Shown here: positions 46,375-56,634 of the stretch, in pieces | How positions within the stretch are numbered: position 1 is the stretch's first letter | Layout: each line of letters opens with the position of its first letter | NCBI RefSeq assembly: GCF_022867795.2 | Contig: NZ_CP107006.1 | Location: forward strand, 6,247,501-6,309,489 | DNA from: Chitinophaga horti | GTDB taxonomy: Bacteria; Bacteroidota; Bacteroidia; Chitinophagales; Chitinophagaceae | Direction: 5' to 3' | DNA: 61,989 bases | Made by a program: the position numbers and the translations under genes | The notes under the pieces: model-generated | Told to the model about the DNA's origin: nothing | Database searches by the model: none | The model's input: only the letters and a program-made list of their open reading frames with translations

Positions 46375-47814
46375 TTAAAGTTTTGCATCTTCTTCCTCCG
46401 TGAACATGTCGATGATCTTTGTTTTCATCCTGTCCAAAAAGGTTTTGAGCGATGCGTTTCTTTCTCTTGCTTTTCTGTCCTGCACCTGTTGTGGTGTTGC
46501 GATTTCTTCTTCCTGTGTTGTTACGGTTTCTTCTTCGTCTTCCATCCATTCATCTTCCTGTTGCTGTGCAGCGCGGCGTGCAGCCTGCTCTTTAGCCAGG
46601 TAGCTGGTATTAATCTTTACATAATTCTCTTCGAGTGCGCGACGATCATTTTCATAATCGTTGTAACCTTTCAGGATCAAACCGATACAGGTGGCGTACA
46701 TCGGCTTGGTAAGCTCGTCGATGTGGCCGCTGGCGAGATGCTCGTTCGGATAACCGATGCGTGCGCTTACACCAGTGCTGTACTCAGTAAGCTGGATCAG
46801 GTGTTTCAGTTGTGAACCACCACCAGTCAATATAATGCCGCCATTCAGCATTTTATTGTCCATGCCGATCTGTTTCAGGTGAAATACTACGAAATCAAGT
46901 ATCTCACTCATACGTGCCTGGATGATGTGCGCCAGGTTTTTAACAGAGATTTCTTTCGGGCTCTGACCACGCAGACCAGGAATGGTGATGTAGGCATTGT
47001 TCTTTGCTTCATCCGCCAACGCATATCCGAACTGCACCTTCATTTGCTCAGCCTGGGTTTTCAATACACCCAAACCGTTCTTGATATCGTTGGTGATGTT
47101 TTCGCCACCGTAAGGAATAACGGCAGTGTGTTTCAGGATGCCCTCGTAGAACACGGCCAGGTCGGTAGTACCACCGCCAATGTCCACGATTGCTACGCCA
47201 GCTTCAAAGTCCATGTCGCACATTACTGCTGCGGCAGATGCCAGTGGTTGCAGTACCAGGTCACGGATTTTCAGGCCAGACTTTTCAACGCTCCTGTTGA
47301 TGTTACGGATGGCGTTTTTATCGCCGGTGATAATATGGAAGTTAGCGCCCACTTTCACACCACTCATACCAATAGGGTAGGTGATATTCTGGAGGGCATC
47401 CACAATATATTGCTGGGGGATAACATCGATGATCTGGTCGCTGGCCGGAATAACAGTTTTGTACTGGTCGTTGATCAGCTGGTCAATATCCTTTTGAGAT
47501 ATTTCGGCATCGGTATCGTTACGCACGATGTCGCCGCGGGTTTGCAAGCTTTTAATGTGATGGCCTGCAATACCAACGTATACTTCATTAATCTCAAGAT
47601 TGGGATTGGAAGCGTAGCAATTTTCGAGGGCCTGGCGAATGGCCTTGATCGTCTGATCGATGTTCAATACCATACCGTGTTGAACACCAAATGAGGGGGC
47701 CTTACCGAATCCCAGGATTTCCAGTTTACCGTATTCATTCTTCCGTCCTGCAATGGCAGCAATCTTCGTAGTTCCAATGTCAAGTCCTACAATGATGGGA
47801 GCTTCCTGATTCAT
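46375..47814 (-). CDS. ftsA: Cell division protein FtsA
   Basis: A 479-residue actin-like ATPase that anchors FtsZ to the membrane. GLDIGTTKIAAI (residues 9-20) is the phosphate-1 motif, DIGGGTTDLAVF the phosphate-2 motif and GIILTGGGSQLKHL the adenosine motif; the SHS2/1C domain lies between them. The C-terminus is charged and Glu-rich, and ends with the FLDRMKTKIIDMFTEE segment, likely the amphipathic membrane-targeting helix. It is in the normal order between ftsQ and ftsZ. Confidence 0.95.
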   Translation of the reverse strand: MNQEAPIIVGLDIGTTKIAAIAGRKNEYGKLEILGFGKAPSFGVQHGMVLNIDQTIKAIRQALENCYASNPNLEINEVYVGIAGHHIKSLQTRGDIVRNDTDAEISQKDIDQLINDQYKTVIPASDQIIDVIPQQYIVDALQNITYPIGMSGVKVGANFHIITGDKNAIRNINRSVEKSGLKIRDLVLQPLASAAAVMCDMDFEAGVAIVDIGGGTTDLAVFYEGILKHTAVIPYGGENITNDIKNGLGVLKTQAEQMKVQFGYALADEAKNNAYITIPGLRGQSPKEISVKNLAHIIQARMSEILDFVVFHLKQIGMDNKMLNGGIILTGGGSQLKHLIQLTEYSTGVSARIGYPNEHLASGHIDELTKPMYATCIGLILKGYNDYENDRRALEENYVKINTSYLAKEQAARRAAQQQEDEWMEDEEETVTTQEEEIATPQQVQDRKARERNASLKTFLDRMKTKIIDMFTEEEDAKL

Positions 47815-47843
47815 GTACTTATATTTAAAGGTGCGTTTTTAAC

Positions 47844-48842
47844 TTAGTTTCTGTTGTTTTGATTGGGCCGGTAAATGGCTCTTGGCTGTTGACCGGCAGG
47901 CCTTACCGTAGCTGTGGCAGGCCTGGTGGCCGTTCGCTCCGGTGGCTTGTCTGGCCTTCTTTCCGGCTTTGGCGGCGGGGCCGAGGCTGTTACCGCCGAA
48001 TGCACATCTATATTCACGGTTGAATCAACTGGAGGCGGAGGAGGTGGCGCTGCTTTCCCATCTCTTCTGGTTCCTACTACCTGACCTTCGTAAGCGATGT
48101 TGATACGTGTGTATGTATTCCATCCTACTTTACTGAGTCCTTCGCGGTAGAAAACGAGCAGCTTGTCAAACTTCTTCGCAACATCCGTGCCTTGTCCGAA
48201 TTCTATTACATGATCACCCAATTTGGGTATCAATTCAAACTTCTTGTCTTCCGTAATTACCACCTGTTCCACCTGTGCGAGCCAGAACGTGTCTTTGCTG
48301 ATGTAGTTGGCAATATCCGCGATCTGACTGAACAGCAGGCTGTCTGTACGCGTGAGTTTCGCCGCATCGGAGGGGAAGCCGGTGAAGACAGGCACCCTGG
48401 CGGAATGACGATCACTCACCGGAATGCGGCCACCTTCGTCATCGAGATAAAAACTGTTGCCGGTAAAAGTGAACACGCGTGCCAGTGGATCGCGTTGCCT
48501 GACGTCTACGGTTAAACGGTTATTATTGTCGATAAATATCTCGGCCGACTTTACCCATGGATCGCGCTCTACCAGCTTTTCCAGCGCTGCGAGGTTCATT
48601 TCGCTTACCGGTTTGCCTACAGGATTCTTCTGTGGGCCGCTCGCAATCAGCGCTTTAATATCTTTTTCGCTGATAAAAAAATTCGTATCGTCGCCGGACA
48701 TTTTAACGGTAATGCCTTTGATCTTCGACTGGTTCTTATCATTAACAGCCGCCACCAGCAAGCATACAAAGCCCGACAGCGCGCCTGCCCAGAGGAGCGC
48801 CTTGCCGATGCGTTTGAATACTATCTTAGTTTTAGACTGCAT
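47844..48842 (-). CDS. ftsQ: Cell division protein FtsQ
   Basis: A 332-residue bitopic division protein with an N-terminal membrane helix (about 13-31), a POTRA domain, and a Pro/Ala/Arg-rich C-terminal tail (about 260-332) that is unusual in length and composition. FtsQ links the early ring to FtsL and FtsI. The beta-domain motif (LVERDPWVKSAEIF) is conserved. It follows murC by 8 bp and precedes ftsA by 29 bp. Confidence 0.92.
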   Translation of the reverse strand: MQSKTKIVFKRIGKALLWAGALSGFVCLLVAAVNDKNQSKIKGITVKMSGDDTNFFISEKDIKALIASGPQKNPVGKPVSEMNLAALEKLVERDPWVKSAEIFIDNNNRLTVDVRQRDPLARVFTFTGNSFYLDDEGGRIPVSDRHSARVPVFTGFPSDAAKLTRTDSLLFSQIADIANYISKDTFWLAQVEQVVITEDKKFELIPKLGDHVIEFGQGTDVAKKFDKLLVFYREGLSKVGWNTYTRINIAYEGQVVGTRRDGKAAPPPPPPVDSTVNIDVHSAVTASAPPPKPERRPDKPPERTATRPATATVRPAGQQPRAIYRPNQNNRN

Positions 48843-48850
48843 GTTTTATA

Positions 48851-50203
48851 TCAGCTTAATAATTCTTTTAAAGGTTCGCGAAGCAGGTCAATGTCGCCTG
48901 CCCCGGCGGTAATCAACAGTTCCGGTTGTTGCTCTTTCACCCATGCTACTACCTTGTCGCGTGGGATGATGGTAACGGCCGGGCCTTCTATTTTAGCGGC
49001 AATCATTTCGCTGGTAACACCTTCTATCGGCAGTTCGCGGGCCGGGTAGATAGGGAGTAAGATCACCTCATCTGCCAGCGAAAGGCTTTCTGCAAAGCCA
49101 TCTGCAAAGTCCCGGGTGCGGGTGAACAGGTGTGGTTGGAAGATGACGATGCAACGTTTCTCCGGGAAGAGCGTTTTCGCGCTGGTAATCAGTGCGCGCA
49201 GTTCCTCTGGGTGGTGTGCATAGTCGTCGATATACACCAGTTCCTCTTTTTTTACCAGGTACTCAAATCTTCTCTTGATGCCCTTGAACGCCTCCATAGC
49301 CTCGCGGATCTTGTCCGAATCGATGCCGAGCAGGTGTGCTACTGTGATGGCGGCCACCGCGTTCTCCACGTTGTGCATGCCACCTATGTGCATTTTGATA
49401 TCGCAAATCATCCAGTCCTGCTGCACCACATCGAAGATGTAGCCGCCGTTCTCCATTTTGATGTTTTGCGCGTACACATTTGCAGCGTCGTTCTGCAGGC
49501 TGTACTTCAGTTTATTGGTCGCCTTCAGGTCGCTGTTGCGGTGCAGGCCGAAGCGCACGAGCAGCGTACCGTTAGGTTTAATGTTCTTCGTATACTGGAT
49601 GAAGGCGTCTTCCACTGCTTCTGCCGTGCCGTAAATGTCCAGGTGGTCGGCGTCCATGGCAGTAAGAATCGCAATGTCCGGACTCAGTTTCAGGAAGGAG
49701 CGATCGTATTCATCTGCCTCAATGACTGCCACGGCTTTGTCGCTGCTCCAGAAGTTGCGGTCATAGTTTACACTCACCCCACCCAGGAAGGCATTGCAAC
49801 CGTAACCCGTATGACGCAGCAGGTGTGCGATCATCGTAGATACCGTCGTTTTACCATGCGTGCCGGCCACGGTAATGGCGAACAGGTCGCGGGTAATCTC
49901 CTGCAGTACATCACTACGTTTTACTACCTCGTAAGCATTGTCGCGGTACCAGGTAAGCTCTGTATGAGCTGCCGGGATGGCTGGTGTATACACCACAAGA
50001 TTAGTGGCTTTATCCAGCAGGTTTACATCATCCGTATAATGAATGCTGATGCCTTCTGCTTCCAGTTGGCGGGTAAGCACAGTAGAGGTACGGTCGTAAC
50101 CGGTTACTGTTACGCCCCTTTCATTGAAAAAGCGGGCGATGGCACTCATGCCAATGCCGCCGATACCAATGAAGTAAACCCTCTTTATGCTTTTCAGCTC
50201 CAT
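48851..50203 (-). CDS. murC: UDP-N-acetylmuramate--L-alanine ligase
   Basis: A 450-residue Mur ligase that adds L-Ala to UDP-MurNAc. GIGGIGMSA (13-21) is the UDP-binding loop and AGTHGKTT (113-120) the P loop; the carbamylated-Lys region and MDADHLDIY follow. Its start overlaps the murG stop by 10 bp, a sign of translational coupling. Length and motifs are normal. Confidence 0.96.
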   Translation of the reverse strand: MELKSIKRVYFIGIGGIGMSAIARFFNERGVTVTGYDRTSTVLTRQLEAEGISIHYTDDVNLLDKATNLVVYTPAIPAAHTELTWYRDNAYEVVKRSDVLQEITRDLFAITVAGTHGKTTVSTMIAHLLRHTGYGCNAFLGGVSVNYDRNFWSSDKAVAVIEADEYDRSFLKLSPDIAILTAMDADHLDIYGTAEAVEDAFIQYTKNIKPNGTLLVRFGLHRNSDLKATNKLKYSLQNDAANVYAQNIKMENGGYIFDVVQQDWMICDIKMHIGGMHNVENAVAAITVAHLLGIDSDKIREAMEAFKGIKRRFEYLVKKEELVYIDDYAHHPEELRALITSAKTLFPEKRCIVIFQPHLFTRTRDFADGFAESLSLADEVILLPIYPARELPIEGVTSEMIAAKIEGPAVTIIPRDKVVAWVKEQQPELLITAGAGDIDLLREPLKELLS

Positions 50204-51288
50204 AATTTTTGTACCTCTTTAGCTATGACTACATCCGCATTGGTATTACCCAGTGCGGCGATATTTGTTTCCAGTTGCTCCCTGAGCGCCTTGTTGTTTA
50301 CGAGGCTGAACAGTTCATTACCCAGTGTGGTGCGTGCTGCATCGTCTTTAACGAGCAGCGCCGCATGTTTGCTCACCAGGCTCATGGCGTTGGCCGTTTG
50401 ATGATCTTCTGCGGCAAAAGGGTAGGGCACAAAGATCGTCGGCTTCTTTACCACGCAAAGTTCCGCAATGGCCAGTGCTCCCGCCCGGGATACTACTACG
50501 TCGGCTGCCTTGTAGGCGAAATCCATCACATTAATGAAGTCGAACACCTTTACATGGCTGGCATATTGCGAAGACGCAGCTTTCGCCGTATCGTAATACA
50601 ATTTGCCGGTTTGCCAGATCAGTTGCACGTCTCGGTTCACAAATTCTGCCAGCAGCGGCTGCAGCGATTCGTTGATGGACTTAGCACCTAAACTGCCACC
50701 CACCGCGAAAACGGTGGGTTTATTCACGTCAAGCCCGAAGTGCGTCATCGCATCTGCCTTCGAAACAGAAGACTGGCTGATGTTGCTGCGTACGGGATTG
50801 CCGGTATACACTATTTTATCTGCCGGGAAAAACTTCTCCATCCCGTCGTAGCCTACGCAAATCTTTGCAGCGTTGCGGGCCAGTATTTTATTACTCTTGC
50901 CTGCATAGGAGTTTTGCTCCTGTATGAGCGTGGGAATACCCAGTCGCTGCGCCGCCTTTAAAATCGGGAAGCTGGCATAACCGCCAACGCCCACTACTGC
51001 ATCTGGTTGGAAGCGTTTAAGGATAGCCTTCGCTTTAAACAGGCTGCGTATCAGCTTAAACGGAAGCAGGATGTTTTTAAAGATGTTGCTCCTGTTAAAG
51101 CCGACGATTTCAAGTCCTTCTATTTTATATCCTGCCTGCGGAACTTTTTCCATTTCCATTTTACCGGTGGCGCCGACAAACAGGATATCGATATCTTGTT
51201 CTGCTTTACGCAAAGCATTTGCAATGGCAATCGCCGGGAATATATGTCCCCCGGTACCTCCGCCTGCTATGATTACTTTGTGTGGCAT
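50194..51288 (-). CDS. murG: UDP-GlcNAc:lipid I N-acetylglucosaminyltransferase MurG
   Basis: A 364-residue GT-B glycosyltransferase that makes lipid II at the inner membrane face. GGGTGGHIFPA (9-19) and the C-terminal QTGKLYYD and SRAGALAIAE motifs are conserved. It is 37 bp after ftsW and overlaps murC by 10 bp. Confidence 0.96.
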   Translation of the reverse strand: MPHKVIIAGGGTGGHIFPAIAIANALRKAEQDIDILFVGATGKMEMEKVPQAGYKIEGLEIVGFNRSNIFKNILLPFKLIRSLFKAKAILKRFQPDAVVGVGGYASFPILKAAQRLGIPTLIQEQNSYAGKSNKILARNAAKICVGYDGMEKFFPADKIVYTGNPVRSNISQSSVSKADAMTHFGLDVNKPTVFAVGGSLGAKSINESLQPLLAEFVNRDVQLIWQTGKLYYDTAKAASSQYASHVKVFDFINVMDFAYKAADVVVSRAGALAIAELCVVKKPTIFVPYPFAAEDHQTANAMSLVSKHAALLVKDDAARTTLGNELFSLVNNKALREQLETNIAALGNTNADVVIAKEVQKLWS

Positions 51289-51325
51289 TGAATATTATCC
51301 AGCTTAAAATTTTAAAATGTCTCCT

Positions 51326-52477
51326 TTATGCCGCTACCGGCACATTGGTAACCTCCTGTTTGCCCACAATTTCTTCTACCTGCCGCGATACGCTAAGGAT
51401 GATACCTATAGCGAGACTGGTGAAGATGACGGACGAGCCGCCCATACTTACCAGGGGCAGGGTTACACCAGTTACGGGCAGCAGCCCCACATTCACGCCC
51501 ATATTCATAAGCGCCTGTATTACGAGCGTCACACTTAGTCCTAATGACAGGAATGCTCCAAAAGCATAAGGACAGTTCTTAAAAATGCGTATACTCCGTA
51601 AGAGCAGCAGCATGTAACAGGCTAATATTAAAAAGGCGCCAAAGATACCATACTCCTCAATTATTATTGCATAGATGAAATCCGAGTACGGGTGTGGCAG
51701 GAAATTACGGGCCGTACTGTTACCCGGACCTTTGCCGAAAAGCCCGCCAGACGCGATTCCGAAGTTAGCCTGCTGCACCTGGTAGGGTACCTCATGATTT
51801 TCTCCACGTGTATAACTTTCTATCCTTTTGGACCATGTTTTAGTACGCATTTCAATTCCTGTAATCTGTGCGAAGGCAAACATGAGGATAACCAGCACTA
51901 ATCCGGCGCCTATCATCCCCATCAGATACTTCAAAGGCACGCGACCGATAAAACACAGCAGCATGCAACTGGCACCCAGTAACAGGGCGGTCGACATATT
52001 GGCCGGCATGATCAGCAGGCAGATGATGCCTACCGGAACAATGATCGGCAAAAAGCCTTTCTTGAAATCCGTAATCACCTGTTGTTTTTTAGACAACTGG
52101 CGCGATACGTACATGAATATCGCCAGCTTGGCAATATCCGATGTTTGAAAAGTTAAGTTCACTACCGGTAGCCTGATCCAGCGGCTGGCGTCGTTGTAGT
52201 TGGACCCGAAGGCCAGCGTATACATCAGCAGCGGGATCGACAACAGGAAGCCTATCTGCGCCACGCGAGAATAAATCGTGTAATTCACGCGGTGCGCGAA
52301 ATATATAATGAGCAACCCGAGGCCCAGAAGTGTTAACTGTTTTACCAGGAAATACTCCGTATGACCATTGCGGGCACGGTAAGCCAGCGAGCCGGTGGAA
52401 CTATACACGGCCAGCAGGCTTACTGCGGACAGGAAAAACACGATCGTCCAGATCACCTTATCACCTTGTGTTTTCAT
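51326..52477 (-). CDS. ftsW: Septal peptidoglycan polymerase FtsW
   Basis: A 383-residue SEDS-family glycosyltransferase with about 10 membrane helices. The catalytic region includes the conserved SDFIYAIIIEEYG and TGVTLPLVSMGGSSV motifs. It polymerises lipid II with FtsI. ATG 52477 is chosen; a longer open frame adds 43 residues of basic sequence that do not resemble FtsW and overlap murD. Length agrees with the family. Confidence 0.94.
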   Translation of the reverse strand: MKTQGDKVIWTIVFFLSAVSLLAVYSSTGSLAYRARNGHTEYFLVKQLTLLGLGLLIIYFAHRVNYTIYSRVAQIGFLLSIPLLMYTLAFGSNYNDASRWIRLPVVNLTFQTSDIAKLAIFMYVSRQLSKKQQVITDFKKGFLPIIVPVGIICLLIMPANMSTALLLGASCMLLCFIGRVPLKYLMGMIGAGLVLVILMFAFAQITGIEMRTKTWSKRIESYTRGENHEVPYQVQQANFGIASGGLFGKGPGNSTARNFLPHPYSDFIYAIIIEEYGIFGAFLILACYMLLLLRSIRIFKNCPYAFGAFLSLGLSVTLVIQALMNMGVNVGLLPVTGVTLPLVSMGGSSVIFTSLAIGIILSVSRQVEEIVGKQEVTNVPVAA

Positions 52478-52530
52478 CAGCCTACTCACGGGAATCGTTT
52501 GTTTTAGAGTTAAGAAATACCGGCGGGGTA

Positions 52531-53865
52531 TTACAACGCTTTTACTTCTTCCTTGAACTTGCGGCCTCTTTCTTCGTAGTTTTTGAAGAGATCGAAGCTC
52601 GCACAAGCGGGGGAGAGCAGTACCACGTCGCCTTTATCGGCTAACTGGAAAGCATTTTTTACCGCATCGGCCATGTTATCAGTATTCACCATCACCTTTG
52701 TGTCTTTAGACAATGCCTCATGAATAGGGCGGTTGTCTACACCCAGGCAGATGATCGCTTTTACTTTTTCGGTTACCAGCTCACGGATGGCGCTGTAATC
52801 GTTGCCTTTGTCTACCCCACCCATGATCAGTACCACTGGGCGCTCCATGCTCTCGAGGGCGAACCATACAGAGTTTACGTTAGTCGCTTTAGAGTCGTTG
52901 ATGAAGTCTACACCACGGATAGTGGCTACGTACTCCATGCGGTGCTCCAGGCTTTTGAAAGAGGTGAGGCTTTCGCGGATCTTCTCCTTCCTGATGTCCA
53001 TCGTTCTGCCCGCTATTCCTGCAGCCATAGAATTATAGAGGTTGTGTTTACCTTTTAACGCCAGGTCATAAATCGACATGATCACCGGTTCATCCTTAAC
53101 CTGTATGTTCAATTGTTCATTCGCAATAAATCCGCCTTCTTTCTTTGGTTCCATAATCGTAAAAGGTATTGTCTTTGAATAAATGGGTTTTTTAGCCAGG
53201 TGATTCCTGATCTCAGGGTCATCTTCACAATAGATGAAGTAATCGTTCTCTGTCTGGTTCTTTGCTATTCTGAACTTCGACTCCACGTAATTCTCCATTT
53301 TATATTCGTAGCGGTCCAGGTGGTCCGGGGTGATGTTTAAGAGGATCGCTACATCCGGTTTAAACTCTACGATATCGTCCAGCTGGAAACTGCTCACTTC
53401 AATTACATAGTAATCAGCGGGGGCGGTGGCTACCTGCCGGGCGTAACTCAAACCGATATTTCCGACCATGGCGGTGTTAAGTCCCGCCTGTTCAAAAATG
53501 TGGTAGGTGAGCGCCGTGGTGGTGCTTTTACCATTGCTGCCCGTGATGGCGATGATCTTTGCCTCTTTGCTGTGCCGCCACGCCAGCTCGATCTCAGAGA
53601 TCACCGGAACGCCCATCTCGCGTACCTTTTGCATCAGTTCCGACTTTTCCGGGATGCCTGGACTCTTCACGATCTCGTCCGCTTCCAGTATTGTTTTCCA
53701 GGAGTGACGGCCTTCTTCGAACTCAATGCCGTTAACCGCCAGCTCTTGTTTATAAATGTCTTTGATAACGCCGCCATCCGATACAAACACCTCAAATCCT
53801 TTCTGTTTGGCGAGGAGCGCTGCTCCAATGCCACTTTCGCCGGCTCCGAGTATTACAAGTTTCAT
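52531..53865 (-). CDS. murD: UDP-N-acetylmuramoyl-L-alanine--D-glutamate ligase
   Basis: A 444-residue Mur ligase that adds D-Glu. GAGESGIGAA (7-16) is the N-terminal substrate loop and ITGSNGKST (107-115) the ATP P loop; ITPDHLDRY and the C-terminal LSPACASFD motif follow. Spacing is 3 bp after mraY. Confidence 0.96.
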   Translation of the reverse strand: MKLVILGAGESGIGAALLAKQKGFEVFVSDGGVIKDIYKQELAVNGIEFEEGRHSWKTILEADEIVKSPGIPEKSELMQKVREMGVPVISEIELAWRHSKEAKIIAITGSNGKSTTTALTYHIFEQAGLNTAMVGNIGLSYARQVATAPADYYVIEVSSFQLDDIVEFKPDVAILLNITPDHLDRYEYKMENYVESKFRIAKNQTENDYFIYCEDDPEIRNHLAKKPIYSKTIPFTIMEPKKEGGFIANEQLNIQVKDEPVIMSIYDLALKGKHNLYNSMAAGIAGRTMDIRKEKIRESLTSFKSLEHRMEYVATIRGVDFINDSKATNVNSVWFALESMERPVVLIMGGVDKGNDYSAIRELVTEKVKAIICLGVDNRPIHEALSKDTKVMVNTDNMADAVKNAFQLADKGDVVLLSPACASFDLFKNYEERGRKFKEEVKAL

Positions 53866-53868
53866 ATC

Positions 53869-55125
53869 CTATCTCATTTTAAGCGTGGCAATCGATACTA
53901 CCGCACACATGATCGCCACGATCCAGAAGCGGGTAGCGATCTTGCTTTCGTGGTACCCTAGTTTCTGGTAATGGTGATGCAGCGGCGACATTTTAAATAT
54001 CCTTCTGCCTTCGCCGTATTTCTTTTTGGTGTATTTGAAGTACGTTACCTGCAGGATTACTGACATGTTTTCTACCAGGAACACGCCGCAGAATATCGGT
54101 ATCAATATTTCTTTTCTTACAATGATGGCCAGGGAAGCGATGATGCCGCCTAATGCCAGGCTGCCCGTATCACCCATAAATACCTGTGCCGGGTAAGCGT
54201 TATACCAAAGGAAGCCTACGCACGCGCCCACAAAGGCCGCAATAAATATCGACAGCTCGCCCAGGTTCGGTATATACATGATATTCAGGTACTCTGCGAA
54301 CTGTATGTTACCGCTCACGTACGCAAACACGCCCAAACATATACCGATGACCGCACTCACCCCAGAGGCCAATCCATCCAGCCCGTCCGTTAAGTTGGCG
54401 CCGTTGGAGATGAACACAATGATGAAGATCACGATCAGGATGTAAGGGATGAATGTGTATTTTGCCGCGTCAGGCCCCATCCATGAAATCAGTTTCGAGT
54501 AGTTGAACTCGTGGTTCTTTACAAAAGGGATCGTAGTGATAGGCGTTTTCACGTCTACGAAACGATGTCCGTCCTTCGTTACCCTTTCTTCCTTGCTGAT
54601 CAGTTTTTCGTAAGAGGCGATCTGCGCTTTCGGGCCTTGTACCTCACGGGAAATCACTACGTTTTCATTGAAGTAAAGCGTGGTACCGATAATGAGGCCC
54701 AGGCCCACCTGGCCAATTACTTTGAAGCGACCCGCCAGGCCTTCTTTATTCTTTTTAAATACTTTGATATAGTCGTCGATAAAGCCGATCAATCCCAGCC
54801 AGATAGTACAAAGCAGTATCAGCAGGATGTACACGTTCAGTATTCTCGCGAACAACAGCGTTGGGATGAGGATGGCCGACAGGATAATAATACCACCCAT
54901 CGTCGGCGTACCCTTCTTCAGGTTTTCACCTTGCAGGCCCAGGTCGCGGATAACTTCACCGATCTGTTTCTTTTGCAGGAAACGAACGATCGCCTTACCA
55001 AAAATCAATGAGATCACCAGTGACAGCAGCAAAGCCATTGTCACACGGAACGTGATGAACTGGAACATCCCCGTACCGCTGATATTAAATTCCTTTTTTA
55101 GATAGTCGAATAAGTAGTACAACAT
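53869..55125 (-). CDS. mraY: Phospho-N-acetylmuramoyl-pentapeptide-transferase
   Basis: A 418-residue integral membrane enzyme that makes lipid I. About 10-11 membrane helices are seen. GTPTMGG (periplasmic loop) and the Asp-rich IGFIDDYIKVFKK, the NLTDGLDGLA motif and the MGDTGSLALGG motif are conserved. It has an insertion of about 60 residues between the second and third motifs (QASYEKLISKEER region), giving a length above the ~360 of E. coli; this is usual in Bacteroidota. Confidence 0.95.
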   Translation of the reverse strand: MLYYLFDYLKKEFNISGTGMFQFITFRVTMALLLSLVISLIFGKAIVRFLQKKQIGEVIRDLGLQGENLKKGTPTMGGIIILSAILIPTLLFARILNVYILLILLCTIWLGLIGFIDDYIKVFKKNKEGLAGRFKVIGQVGLGLIIGTTLYFNENVVISREVQGPKAQIASYEKLISKEERVTKDGHRFVDVKTPITTIPFVKNHEFNYSKLISWMGPDAAKYTFIPYILIVIFIIVFISNGANLTDGLDGLASGVSAVIGICLGVFAYVSGNIQFAEYLNIMYIPNLGELSIFIAAFVGACVGFLWYNAYPAQVFMGDTGSLALGGIIASLAIIVRKEILIPIFCGVFLVENMSVILQVTYFKYTKKKYGEGRRIFKMSPLHHHYQKLGYHESKIATRFWIVAIMCAVVSIATLKMR

Positions 55126-55167
55126 AAAATGGTGATCTGAAGGCGTATATTCTGTTTAATGAGTGAT

Positions 55168-56634
55168 TTATTTTTCCAGTATTTCGAATGTTTCTTTCAG
55201 TACCTGTTTATCGTCGAACGAATGTTTTACCCCCTGTATCTCCTGGTATTTCTCGTGGCCTTTGCCGGCTACCAGCACAATGTCTTCCCGGCCTGCCAGC
55301 GATATGGCCGTTTTAATCGCTTCTCTGCGATCCACGATCGACAATACCTTTTTCTTAAGATGAACGGGCACACCCGCTTCCATTTCTTTAATGATCTGTG
55401 CCGGGTCTTCGGAGCGGGGGTTGTCAGAAGTGAAGATCACTTTATCGCTATGCTCCACCGCTACCAGTGCCATGATCGGACGCTTCGTTGTGTCCCTGTC
55501 GCCGCCGCAACCTACTACTGTGATCACCTGCTCGTGGCCCTGGCGTAACTTTTTGATCGTGGCCAGTACGTTCAGCAGTGCATCCGGTGTATGCGCGTAG
55601 TCTACGATGCCAATGATCCGTTCTGTGGCAGATGTGATATAGTCGAACCGTCCTTCTGCACCCGGCAAATCGCTGAGCGCCTGCAGTACCTCATCTTTAT
55701 CTTTACCAAGCAAGACTGCCGCACCGTATACGGCTAACAGGTTGTATGCATTAAATTCTCCAATAAGCCTGAAATGCACTTCCTTTTCACCAATGTTCAA
55801 AATCAGCCCGGTGATGTTATTCTCCAGGATCTTGGCTTTGAAGTTGGCCAGGCTGCGCAGACTGTAAGTCATTTTATTGGCCCTGGTATTCTGTAACATC
55901 ACACTCCCGCGCCTGTCGTCAATATTGGTGAGGGCAAAAGCGGAAGCCGGGAGGTTATCGAAAAAGGACTTTTTCACTTTCAGGTATTCGTCGAAAGTTT
56001 TATGATAGTCCAGGTGATCGTGTGTAATGTTGCTGAAGATGCCGCCTGCGAACTTCAGACCGGCGATGCGGTGCTGATGAATGGCGTGGGAGCTTACCTC
56101 CATAAATGCGTACTCGCAGCCGTCGTGCACCATATCGGCCAGTAAAGCCTGCAGGTTAATGGCATCCGGCGTAGTGTGCGTAGCCGGAATAATCTTTTCA
56201 CCGATCTGGTTCTGTACGGTGCTGAGCAGGCCGCAATGGAAACCCATCTTGGAGAAGAGACGGAACAAGATGGTCGCAATGGTCGTTTTGCCGTTCGTGC
56301 CGGTAACGCCCACCAGCGTAAGTTTTTGTGATGGATTATCGTAATAGTTGCCCGCCATTACGCCGGCAGCTTCGCCGCTGCTGGCCACCTGCACGTAGCA
56401 AACATCCTCCTTCAGGGTGGCCGGTAGTACCTCGCATACAATTACCGCCGCGCCGAGTTCCTGCGCTTTGGCAATGTACTGGTGACCGTCCGCCTGCACG
56501 CCTTTGATGGCGAAGAACACGTCTCCGGCCTTTACCTGGCGCGAATCGATATGCAGCGCATGCACGTTTACCTCGCGGTTACCGTGAATGGCGGTGATGT
56601 GCACATTGTATAATATTTCCTGTAAGGACTTCAT
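55168..56634 (-). CDS. murE: UDP-N-acetylmuramoyl-L-alanyl-D-glutamate--2,6-diaminopimelate ligase
   Basis: A 488-residue Mur ligase that adds the third peptide residue. The P loop is TGTNGKTT (111-118). The specificity motif is DNPR at 404-407 (SDNPRSEDP), the form typical of meso-diaminopimelate-adding enzymes, so the wall type is predicted to be DAP. Its ATG is immediately followed upstream by the ftsI stop (no gap). Confidence 0.95.
   Translation of the reverse strand: MKSLQEILYNVHITAIHGNREVNVHALHIDSRQVKAGDVFFAIKGVQADGHQYIAKAQELGAAVIVCEVLPATLKEDVCYVQVASSGEAAGVMAGNYYDNPSQKLTLVGVTGTNGKTTIATILFRLFSKMGFHCGLLSTVQNQIGEKIIPATHTTPDAINLQALLADMVHDGCEYAFMEVSSHAIHQHRIAGLKFAGGIFSNITHDHLDYHKTFDEYLKVKKSFFDNLPASAFALTNIDDRRGSVMLQNTRANKMTYSLRSLANFKAKILENNITGLILNIGEKEVHFRLIGEFNAYNLLAVYGAAVLLGKDKDEVLQALSDLPGAEGRFDYITSATERIIGIVDYAHTPDALLNVLATIKKLRQGHEQVITVVGCGGDRDTTKRPIMALVAVEHSDKVIFTSDNPRSEDPAQIIKEMEAGVPVHLKKKVLSIVDRREAIKTAISLAGREDIVLVAGKGHEKYQEIQGVKHSFDDKQVLKETFEILEK

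Noticed and set aside
49130..50401. 423-codon antisense ORF opposite murC and murG
   Set aside because: Shadow frame created by codon use in murC; spans two genes and has no domain.
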